Shown here one piece after another: positions 1 through 7,027 of a DNA stretch of 24,606 bases. The stretch comes from RGIG5579 sp045544655 (lineage in GTDB: Bacteria > Bacillota > Clostridia > Oscillospirales > SIG627). How positions within the stretch are numbered: position 1 is the stretch's first letter; every line of letters begins with the position of its first letter. The position numbers were made by a program, and so were the translations under genes. Below the pieces are notes generated by a model. It worked only from the letters and a program-made list of their open reading frames with translations, made no database searches and was not told the origin of the DNA. The stretch lies in the NCBI GenBank assembly GCA_045544655.1, contig JAZPZL010000180.1:1-24606 (forward strand), written 5' to 3'.

Positions 1-385
1 GTCCCTCCGAGCCATCGGGCGCAAGGTGCATCACAAAGCTTCCGTCAACGCTCATCTCATCCAGTCCCATCATTCCCATCACCAGGGAATTTACCACGAT
101 ATCACACGCTACGTTATAAACGTAACTTTGCTTTCCATCTCCTCGGAGCGGATGCTGCAGAACGCAGTGCATCAGCTCATGCAGCATCACAAAGGACAAT
201 TCCCCGTCGGGCAGACGATGGGCAAATTCGGGATCAAAAACGATGCGGCTCATATCCGTAAAGGCGGTATTGCACTCGGCAAGACCCATCCGCAGATGAA
301 GAAGCAGTGAGCCGAAAAAGGGATAATCACGCAAGATTTCCATCCTGGATTCCATCATCCTTTTGAAAATGATTCTTTCATCCAT
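1..385 (-). CDS. DUF2201/VWA-like putative metallopeptidase, N-terminal part (cut by window edge)
   Basis: Only the first 128 residues are present. The start is the ATG at 383-385, preceded by GAGGTG, the same kind of ribosome site as the next gene upstream. Residues 69-73 read HELMH, a zinc-protease HExxH motif, followed by H78 and by NVACDIVVN (91-99), which fits the third-ligand region of the DUF2201 N-terminal domain (COG3864 type). In that family the domain is usually followed by a von Willebrand A-like domain; that part would lie left of the window and cannot be seen. The gene begins 8 bases after the MoxR ATPase stop, so the two are almost certainly co-transcribed. MoxR ATPases commonly work with VWA proteins as a chaperone or remodelling pair. 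Peptidase activity is inferred from the motif only. Confidence 0.8.
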   Translation of the reverse strand, partial: MDERIIFKRMMESRMEILRDYPFFGSLLLHLRMGLAECNTAFTDMSRIVFDPEFAHRLPDGELSFVMLHELMHCVLQHPLRGDGKQSYVYNVACDIVVNSLVMGMMGLDEMSVDGSFVMHLAPDGSEG

Positions 386-393
386 TTTACACC

Positions 394-1500
394 TCAGACG
401 AATCGCTTATTTTTCGCAAGCCACGCCCGACAGGAGGGGCATTTCATCAGCTTCAGGCGGATCGGCTCCATTTTATTCAGATCACCGTAAAAGCTCATGG
501 CAACGTCACTGGGAAAACGCGCCGCATACAGGCAAACGTTTTCAAGCTCCTGCACGGTGATGTTTTCCCGACGGGAGCGAATGGCGCTCACAAGACTTGC
601 GGTAAAGGCGTGAAGGGCGTCAAAGGAATCGGGATATTTTTTGCATCCGCCTGCAAAAACGTCCTCTACTGCAGGCAGATTCTGATGAGAACGTACCCAA
701 GTCTGAAATTCCATAGCCGTATCCGTTCCCACAAGCGCGCTGATCAGAGGATGGAGCTTGGAAAGATCCTCATCCATCGTATGGATCAGATTGCTGACGA
801 AGGCCCAGCTACGGGGCGTGGGATACGCCATATCAGCGGCCTCCGGCTCTACGCAAAGCTTGCCGTTATCAAAAGCCAGATACCCGATGACGCGACTGTC
901 GATCCCATTTTCCACCGCCCACTTGCGCCAAGCGGGATAGGTGGTGCGGACCTCAAAATGCATCAAGCGGTTGCAGAGCGCCTTGGGCATTTTGTAGCTG
1001 ACACTTTGATCGGTGGTACGGTTGCCCGCCGCCATTACGATGCAATTTGCGGGAAGGCGGTGTTCCCCGATCTTCCGATCCAGACAGATCTGGTACGCCG
1101 CCGCCTGCACGGATTGGGGTGCTGCAGACAGCTCATCCAAAAACAAAAGGTTGATGTGATCGTCGTCTCCATTCATATCAAAGATCTTGGGCATCAGCCA
1201 GTTACTGAACTCCCGATGCTCATCCGCAACGGGGATTCCGCGCAGATCTACGGGAGAGAACAGCAAAAGTCGCACGTCCGTCACGGTAACGCTTTTATTC
1301 GTTTGCTCCTCCAGGAGCTTTGCAACCTGGCGGATCGCATCGGATTTACCGATACCCGCAGGTCCCCACAAAAAGGGTGCGGGAATGCTTTTAAAGGGAA
1401 CGCCTCTTTGCACGGCGCCGCTATAAAGCCGTGTCATCATTTCGATAAATTCGTTTACGGTAACGGCGGGAATGTTGGTATTCGTATTTTCCATTTTCAT
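394..1500 (-). CDS. MoxR-family AAA+ ATPase
   Basis: About 368 residues. Walker A is GPAGIGKS at residues 46-53, Walker B is LLFLDELS at 118-125, a sensor-1-like AAGNR lies at 157-161, and an arginine-finger candidate lies in KALCNRLMHF just after. These fit the MoxR branch of AAA+ ATPases, which remodel partner proteins together with VWA-domain proteins. I chose the ATG at 1498-1500 because AGAGGTG sits correctly before it. An in-frame GTG at 1507-1509 would add three residues but is itself part of that ribosome site. The gene lies 23 bases after the helicase stop and 8 bases before the DUF2201 gene, in the middle of a three-gene operon. The C-terminus carries a CPSC pair (C-x-x-C, only one pair, so no full zinc ribbon). 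The specific substrate is unknown. Confidence 0.88.
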   Translation of the reverse strand: MKMENTNTNIPAVTVNEFIEMMTRLYSGAVQRGVPFKSIPAPFLWGPAGIGKSDAIRQVAKLLEEQTNKSVTVTDVRLLLFSPVDLRGIPVADEHREFSNWLMPKIFDMNGDDDHINLLFLDELSAAPQSVQAAAYQICLDRKIGEHRLPANCIVMAAGNRTTDQSVSYKMPKALCNRLMHFEVRTTYPAWRKWAVENGIDSRVIGYLAFDNGKLCVEPEAADMAYPTPRSWAFVSNLIHTMDEDLSKLHPLISALVGTDTAMEFQTWVRSHQNLPAVEDVFAGGCKKYPDSFDALHAFTASLVSAIRSRRENITVQELENVCLYAARFPSDVAMSFYGDLNKMEPIRLKLMKCPSCRAWLAKNKRFV

Positions 1501-1523
1501 TATTTTCACCTCTGATACAACGT

Positions 1524-4500
1524 TTAGGCGGATTTTTCATCCGGCTCGGACAGTTTGCGGTCGATCTCGCAAAGCTCCTGCTCCAAATCCTCTACCTGAA
1601 GGGCATAAGGATTTCCCTTTTCCAGATCGAGCTCTGCTTCAAGCTGACGCTTTCTCGTATTTTCCAGTTGTTCTACGATGCTTTGGACCCTCTGGGCAAG
1701 TCCGTCCAGAAGGTGATCGACTCGCATTGCACAGCCCAGGGGCTTATCCGTTCCCATCTCCACTCGGTAAGAACCCCCGTTTTTACTGCGAACGAAGACG
1801 TAAGGATGCTTGAGATCCATACCCGCGGGCAGGCAAACGGTAAATCCCTGATACGTATCGAAAATTCTTTCCTCCCCGTACAATTCATTGTCCAGAACCG
1901 CTTCCAGAAGCTCCTCGCCGAAGGCAACTCGCTCTTCCATGGGGATGACCTCGCGGTTTTTGGAATAATCCCGCGCATCTGCCTCCGTACGCTCAAGAAG
2001 CGCGGCGAGGCGATCCAGCTCTGCGGGGGTGCTTTCCACCACGGTCTGCAGATCCAGCAGCTGCTTCTGGCGATGGCGGCAGGCGATCTTGGTTCTCTCC
2101 AGGCGATTGGCGGTCTCCACCCGTTTTTTGATCAAGGGATTTCCGATGGCAAGGGCTTTGATCTCCGCATAATTCAGTACCACATCCGCTACGTCGTCTG
2201 CATCACGGGTCGCCGAGGTACCGGAAAGGAAGCTGCTGATAAAGCGCTGCTTGTTTTCCAAAAGCTGCCAGGAATAGGAATCGAAGCTGCCTTCGGTAAC
2301 GTATCGATAGATCTGCACCTCTTTGCAGGTGTTGCCGCGGCGCAGGATCCTTCCCTCTCTTTGCACCATATCCGCAGGACGCCACGGAACGGACAGATGG
2401 TGAAGGGCGATCAGCTTTTCCTGCACGTTCACACCCACGCCCAGCTTGGCAGTAGAACCTACCACCACCCGAACGGTACCCGCATTGATAGCGGCAAAAA
2501 GCTTTGCTCTGGCAGTTTCTCCGGTAGCATCGTGTACGAAGGCAATCTCCTCTTCGGGGATCCCTTTGCAAATCAGTTCCAATCTCAGGGCGTCGTACAC
2601 GTTGAAGCCCGCCTTTGGGGTTCCGATATCGGAAAAGACGACCTGGCAGGTATCGGGCTGTTCACGATAGACCCTCCAAATAGCATCGGCACAAGCGTTG
2701 ATCTTGGTTCTTTCACGGATGGAAATACTGATCTCGGGATCCACCAGACGAATATCCAATGCGCATTTGCGACCGTCGGTGGTAACCTTCAGCAAATTGT
2801 CCTCCGTGCGCTTTACCTGATGGGTACGGATCAGCTCCGTGCGCTCGGAAAGGGCCTTGATGTACTCTCCTTGCGCCTTGTTTTTGGGAACGCAAACATC
2901 CCGATAGCCATCAAAATCAGGAATCTCCTCCGCATTTTCCTCCAAATGATGAAAATCGCAAACGGTGGAAAAAAGCGCCATCAATTCCGTCAGATTGTGG
3001 AAGGTATTGAAGCGGGTAACGGCGCGAAGCTGCTTGCTGTCCACGTCCACCTCAAAATTCGTTTCACGCTCACCGCCGAAGGTATTCACCCACATATCAA
3101 AGGTGGAAATCCCACGGAATTTCAATTCATCCGGCTGGAGATAGGTCTGCAAAACGAAAAGGTCGGAAAGTGAATTGGTCAAGGGGGTTCCGGTAGCAAA
3201 GATCAGCTTTTTCACCACCTTCGCCTTTTCCAGCATCTCCTTGCATTTTTTACTGCCCTGGCAATGCATACCCACGATGTTGTCCGCTCTGGACTGCAGG
3301 GGAATATTCTTGTAATTATGTGCTTCGTCCACCACTAAAGTCTCGATCCCCAGCTTATCAAAAGGAAGCCAGGGCGTATCCTCTCCCTCGGTGATGTAAG
3401 CCATCAACTTTTTGGAAAGCTGTTCCTTCTGTCGCTCAAGCATTTTTTTCTCGACGGTATTCACCGTACAGGAAATGGCAACGCGAAGGCTTTGGATCTC
3501 ATCCGTCATTTTTTTCACCCAATAGCTTTTGGACATTACGATCATATCGAAGGAGGAATACGCCATATAAATAGCAACGTGATCTTCATCACGCACCTTG
3601 CGAAGCACCTCAGCCCGCTTGGACGGGGTGAAATCCTTGGGGAACACCGCAAGGATCTTATCCTTGGGATACAAAAGCTTATGAGCGTTTACGGTTGCCT
3701 TCAGAACGTTATTGGGCACCACCACCAGATTCTTGCGGCTCAGCTTCATACGGTAAAGCTCGTGAACGCCGGCGCAGATCTCGTAGGTTTTGCCGGTTCC
3801 CACGTCGTGAGCAAGCAAAAGATGCTCTGCGGAAAGCAGAATCCTGGCAATGGCGTTGCGCTGATGATCAAAGAAGGTAATATCGGGATTCAGATCGGGA
3901 AATTTCAAGAAGGAGCCGTCGTAGGAACCGACGCCGTAGCCAACGAAGGCATCGTTGTAGCAGTCCTCCAGGCGGCGGATACGGTCTTTTTCACCGTAAA
4001 TCCATTTTCTGAACTCCCGCAGGATCTCCTTCTCCTTTTCCTGAGCTTCCAAGGTAGCACCCCGATTGAATACGCGATCGTACTTGTTGGCAGTAAGGGT
4101 AGGAAGGTAATCGAAAACCTTTACGGTTTTGTTGTTCATGGTATGCTCCAGGATTTTCAGCGCGGAAAGGTGTGCCGTTCCGTAGGTCATGGTATTGGCA
4201 ACGGAAACTCTGGCTTCCTCGGGAGCGGTAATATCCCAGGTGCAAAGCTCTTTGTTGAAGATCACGGAGGGAGCCACACGCAAATGCAAAAGTTCCTTGG
4301 CAAAGGAAGCCACCAGATCCGGAGGCATCCAGGGAGCGCCCGGTAAAATGTGAATATCCGCCAAGCTGAGGGATGCAGGGATCATTTTTTCAAGCAATCT
4401 GATATTGCAGTCAAAGATCCCGGGAAAACGCCGATTCTGCGCCACGGCAAATTCCAGCTTCCGGCGGAGATTGCCGCTGAGGTAGCGCGCCTTAAGCACC

Positions 4501-4754
4501 CAGCCTCGGGTCATATCCCAGCGATCCTCATATTCGAATTCGGCGGGATCCTGAAAAATGGCGCTTCCCCGCAGATCTGCAATCAGCTCCTCACAGCTTT
4601 TGCCGCACGCGGCACTCATCAATTCCAGATCCACACGCCCGAGCTGATTCAAACACGCCACCAAAGCCTCGTCCGACGATGCGCCTTGCAGCTCTTCCCC
4701 AAGGGACGGGGAATCGTCTTCAAAATACAAGTCCACCTCGTTTACTTCAAACAT
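1524..4754 (-). CDS. Large SNF2-like superfamily 2 helicase/ATPase of mobile-element type
   Basis: 1076 residues. ATPase motifs appear in order: FFDHQRNA (294-301), motif I HDVGTGKT (316-323), motif II VVDEAH (474-479), motif III ATGTPLTN (520-527), motif V GSTAKLGVGVN (766-776) and motif VI QREGRILRRG (798-807). This is a complete SNF2-type two-lobe engine. About 270 residues precede it without a recognised domain, and a coiled-coil-rich tail (about 880-1076) follows. The run ALAIGNPLIKKRVE (867-880) is, as I recall it, typical of the long helicases (often fused to an N6-adenine methylase) of integrative elements and plasmids. No methylase motif is visible here. AAAGGAG precedes the ATG. It is the first gene of the helicase-MoxR-DUF2201 operon. 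It could serve DNA or nucleoprotein translocation; the role is not determined. Confidence 0.85.
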   Translation of the reverse strand: MFEVNEVDLYFEDDSPSLGEELQGASSDEALVACLNQLGRVDLELMSAACGKSCEELIADLRGSAIFQDPAEFEYEDRWDMTRGWVLKARYLSGNLRRKLEFAVAQNRRFPGIFDCNIRLLEKMIPASLSLADIHILPGAPWMPPDLVASFAKELLHLRVAPSVIFNKELCTWDITAPEEARVSVANTMTYGTAHLSALKILEHTMNNKTVKVFDYLPTLTANKYDRVFNRGATLEAQEKEKEILREFRKWIYGEKDRIRRLEDCYNDAFVGYGVGSYDGSFLKFPDLNPDITFFDHQRNAIARILLSAEHLLLAHDVGTGKTYEICAGVHELYRMKLSRKNLVVVPNNVLKATVNAHKLLYPKDKILAVFPKDFTPSKRAEVLRKVRDEDHVAIYMAYSSFDMIVMSKSYWVKKMTDEIQSLRVAISCTVNTVEKKMLERQKEQLSKKLMAYITEGEDTPWLPFDKLGIETLVVDEAHNYKNIPLQSRADNIVGMHCQGSKKCKEMLEKAKVVKKLIFATGTPLTNSLSDLFVLQTYLQPDELKFRGISTFDMWVNTFGGERETNFEVDVDSKQLRAVTRFNTFHNLTELMALFSTVCDFHHLEENAEEIPDFDGYRDVCVPKNKAQGEYIKALSERTELIRTHQVKRTEDNLLKVTTDGRKCALDIRLVDPEISISIRERTKINACADAIWRVYREQPDTCQVVFSDIGTPKAGFNVYDALRLELICKGIPEEEIAFVHDATGETARAKLFAAINAGTVRVVVGSTAKLGVGVNVQEKLIALHHLSVPWRPADMVQREGRILRRGNTCKEVQIYRYVTEGSFDSYSWQLLENKQRFISSFLSGTSATRDADDVADVVLNYAEIKALAIGNPLIKKRVETANRLERTKIACRHRQKQLLDLQTVVESTPAELDRLAALLERTEADARDYSKNREVIPMEERVAFGEELLEAVLDNELYGEERIFDTYQGFTVCLPAGMDLKHPYVFVRSKNGGSYRVEMGTDKPLGCAMRVDHLLDGLAQRVQSIVEQLENTRKRQLEAELDLEKGNPYALQVEDLEQELCEIDRKLSEPDEKSA

Positions 4755-4803
4755 TCTTTTCTCCTTTTACAAACGTTTTCCTTATCTCATACCATCATAA
4801 AAC

Positions 4804-4833
4804 ATTTTATGCGACAAAATAAGGACACATCAA
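4804..4833 (-). promoter_or_regulatory. Candidate sigma-A promoter of the helicase-MoxR-DUF2201 operon
   Basis: On the minus strand, TTGATG (4828-4833) and TAAAAT (4804-4809) are 18 bases apart, about 50 bases upstream of the helicase ATG. The match to consensus is moderate, and TATGAT at 4794-4799 is a competing -10 without a good -35. Confidence 0.4.
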
Positions 4834-4838
4834 AAATC

Positions 4839-4850
4839 GTCCAATCGGAC
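4839..4850. promoter_or_regulatory. Small inverted repeat, possible operator
   Basis: GTCC-AATC-GGAC forms a 4+4+4 inverted repeat immediately upstream of the candidate -35 of the helicase operon, and GGACAC recurs at 4823 and 4847. It is short enough to be chance. Confidence 0.2.
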
Positions 4851-4981
4851 ACTTCTATATAACATAAAACGCCCCGCCTTCTTAAAAATCGCAAATTTTG
4901 GATAATTTTGAAAAAGAAAAAACGGCATATTTTCAAATGAACCAAATATACTTTTCTCAAATAAATGAAAAGAGGGGCAAT

Positions 4982-5506
4982 ATGAAAAAAGAAACATTTC
5001 CTTGGGGATTAACAGGCTTTGCCTTCACGAGCCTGATCGGGACTTTTTTGCATTTTTTGTACGATCTGACCGGTGGGAAGCTTTGGGCGGCGGTCATTTC
5101 CGGTGTGAACGAATCCACCTGGGAGCACATGAAACTGTTATTTTTCCCGATGCTGATTTTTGCGGTGGCGCAATCCTTCTTTTTTGAGGGAAGAAAGGAT
5201 TTTTGGTGCATTCAGCTTCGAAGCATTCTGCTGGGACAGATCCTGATCCCCATCTTTTTTTATACCTACAACGGAGCCGTGGGAAAATCACCGGACTGGC
5301 TGAATATTGCAATCTTCTTTATTTGTGCCTTCTTCGCCTATCGGTACCAAACGAAGCGATTCAACAAAGAAAATGCCTCCTGTCCCTTCCCTCTCCTTGC
5401 TTTGTGGCTTCTGATCGGGATCGCGCTTTTGTTTGCCCTCTTCACCTTCTTTCCGCCCGAGATCGGACTGTTTCTCGATCCGATCACCGGCACTTACGGA
5501 ATATAA
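4982..5506 (+). CDS. DUF6512-like small integral membrane protein
   Basis: 174 residues. The protein is almost entirely hydrophobic, with about five predicted membrane segments (near residues 9-28, 48-66, 79-96, 103-121 and 134-155). A conserved-looking GGKLWAAVISGVNESTWEHMK stretch falls in the first loop (31-51) and resembles the DUF6512 family, which has no known function. I chose the ATG at 4982 because AGAGGGG lies just before it; the in-frame ATG at 4898 would add 28 polar residues that do not look like this family. It stands alone on the plus strand between two minus-strand operons and ends at a terminator shared with glyQS. Confidence 0.75.
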   Translation: MKKETFPWGLTGFAFTSLIGTFLHFLYDLTGGKLWAAVISGVNESTWEHMKLLFFPMLIFAVAQSFFFEGRKDFWCIQLRSILLGQILIPIFFYTYNGAVGKSPDWLNIAIFFICAFFAYRYQTKRFNKENASCPFPLLALWLLIGIALLFALFTFFPPEIGLFLDPITGTYGI

Positions 5507-5508
5507 AA

Positions 5509-5543
5509 AAAGGGCTTGGCAGAAAACTCTGTCAAGCCCTTTT
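5509..5543. terminator. Bidirectional intrinsic terminator between the DUF6512 gene and glyQS
   Basis: AAAGGGCTTGGCAG (5509-5522) pairs with CTGTCAAGCCCTTT (5529-5542) with one G-T wobble and a six-base loop. The stem has A-rich and T-rich flanks, so it can end transcription from both convergent genes. Confidence 0.88.
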
Positions 5544-5557
5544 GGTCTACTTTAAGC

Positions 5558-6949
5558 TTAGAATTTGATTCTCTCGGCGATATAGCTCTTAACCTCTGCA
5601 AGAGGAATACGAACCTGCTCCATGGAATCGCGGTCGCGGACGGTGACGCATCCGTCGGTCTCGGTATCAAAGTCGTATGTGATACAGAAGGGAGTACCGA
5701 TCTCATCCTGACGGCGATAACGCTTACCGATGGAGCCTGCTTCGTCAAACTCAACGTTAAACTCGGCGGCAAGCTCGGCGTAAAGCTCACGAGCCTTATC
5801 GGAAAGCTTCTTGGAAAGAGGCAGAATTGCCGCCTTCACGGGAGCCAGTGCGGGATGGAAATGCATTACCACGCGGGTATCGTTCTCACCGACCACCTCT
5901 TCGTCGTAAGCTTCACAAAGGAAGGCAAGGGTGATACGGTCTGCGCCCAGGGAGGGCTCGATTACGTAAGGAACGTACTTTTCACCGCTTTCGGGATCGA
6001 AGTATTCCATGGGTTCGCCGGAATGGTTGGCGTGCTGGGTCAGGTCATAGTCGGTTCTGTCGGCAATGCCCCACAGCTCGCCCCATCCGAAGGGGAACAT
6101 AAACTCAAAGTCGGTGGTTGCCTTGGAGTAGAAGCTGAGCTCGTCCTTGTCGTGGTCACGCAGACGGAGGTTCTCCTCTGCAATGCCCAGATCGTACAGG
6201 AACTTGGCGCAGTAACTTCTCCAATATTCAAACCACTCCAGATCGGTGCCGGGCTTGCAGAAGAATTCCAGCTCCATCTGTTCAAATTCGCGGATACGGA
6301 AAATAAAGTTACCGGGAGTGATCTCGTTACGGAAGGATTTACCGATCTGACCCACACCGAAGGGAACCTTCTTTCTGGTGGTGCGCTGGATATGCTTGAA
6401 GTTTACGAAAATACCCTGCGCGGTCTCGGGACGAAGGTAAAGCTCGGAGGTGGAATCCTCGGTAACGCCCTGGAAGGTCTTAAACATCAAATTAAACTTA
6501 CGGATATCGGTAAAGTCACCGGAGCCGCAGGAAGGACAAACGATGTGGTTTTCCTTGATAAAATCTGCCAGCTTATTGTTATCCCAACCGTTGGGATTGA
6601 TATCCAGACCGTTTTCCGCAATATAATCTTCAACCAATTTATCAGCTCTGTGACGGGTCTTACATACCTTGCAGTCCATCAAAGGATCGGAAAATCCGCC
6701 TACGTGGCCGGATGCCACCCAGGCTTGAGGATTCATCAGGATCGCACTGTCAAGACCTACGTTGTAGGGGCTTTCCTGAACGAACTTCTTCCACCAAGCT
6801 CTTTTCACGTTATTCTTCAGCTCAACGCCGAGAGGACCGTAGTCCCAAGAGTTGGCAAGACCGCCGTAGATTTCACTACCGGGGTAAACGAAGCCTCTGC
6901 CCTTACAAAGAGCAACGATTTTGTCCATGGTTTTTTCAATATTTTTCAT
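5558..6949 (-). CDS. glyQS: Glycine--tRNA ligase, single-subunit dimeric type
   Basis: 463 residues, the normal length for the alpha2 class II enzyme, which charges tRNA-Gly with glycine in the cytoplasm. The N-terminus has GSEIYGGLANSWDYGPLG (24-41), typical of this family. Two CxxC pairs (C93/C96 and C138/C141) form the usual zinc site of the insertion. Motif 2 is visible as FRNEITP (206-212), with the nearby LRPETAQG (172-179), and motif 3 as GADRITLAF. A C-terminal anticodon-binding domain with VRDRD near the end completes it. GAGAGGAAAA precedes the ATG. It has its own promoter at 7000-7027 and a shared terminator downstream. The leader is only about 45 bases, too short for a T-box. Confidence 0.97.
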   Translation of the reverse strand: MKNIEKTMDKIVALCKGRGFVYPGSEIYGGLANSWDYGPLGVELKNNVKRAWWKKFVQESPYNVGLDSAILMNPQAWVASGHVGGFSDPLMDCKVCKTRHRADKLVEDYIAENGLDINPNGWDNNKLADFIKENHIVCPSCGSGDFTDIRKFNLMFKTFQGVTEDSTSELYLRPETAQGIFVNFKHIQRTTRKKVPFGVGQIGKSFRNEITPGNFIFRIREFEQMELEFFCKPGTDLEWFEYWRSYCAKFLYDLGIAEENLRLRDHDKDELSFYSKATTDFEFMFPFGWGELWGIADRTDYDLTQHANHSGEPMEYFDPESGEKYVPYVIEPSLGADRITLAFLCEAYDEEVVGENDTRVVMHFHPALAPVKAAILPLSKKLSDKARELYAELAAEFNVEFDEAGSIGKRYRRQDEIGTPFCITYDFDTETDGCVTVRDRDSMEQVRIPLAEVKSYIAERIKF

Positions 6950-6999
6950 TTTTTTCCTCTCTTTCTTCCCCGACTGGAGATCGGGTGAAACTCTTATCT

Positions 7000-7027
7000 A
7001 TTATACACAAAAAAGACGACTTGTCAA
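7000..7027 (-). promoter_or_regulatory. Sigma-A promoter of glyQS
   Basis: On the minus strand TTGACA (7022-7027) and TATAAT (7000-7005) are both perfect consensus hexamers with a 16-base spacer. The -35 abuts the stop codon of the upstream ABC gene (7028-7030). The short leader contains a small hairpin, CCCGA/TCGGG (6969-6985). Confidence 0.88.

Noticed and set aside
4898..4981. Longer N-terminus for the DUF6512-like protein
   Set aside because: The extension is polar, lacks a ribosome site, and the ATG at 4982 has AGAGGGG correctly placed.
5516..6988. Long open frame of about 490 codons on the plus strand, antisense to glyQS
   Set aside because: The minus strand encodes a full canonical glycyl-tRNA synthetase with its own promoter and ribosome site; the antisense product has no recognisable motif and reflects codon bias.
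6950..7005. T-box riboswitch in the glyQS leader
   Set aside because: The leader is only about 45 bases, with one small hairpin; there is no T-box sequence or terminator/antiterminator pair.
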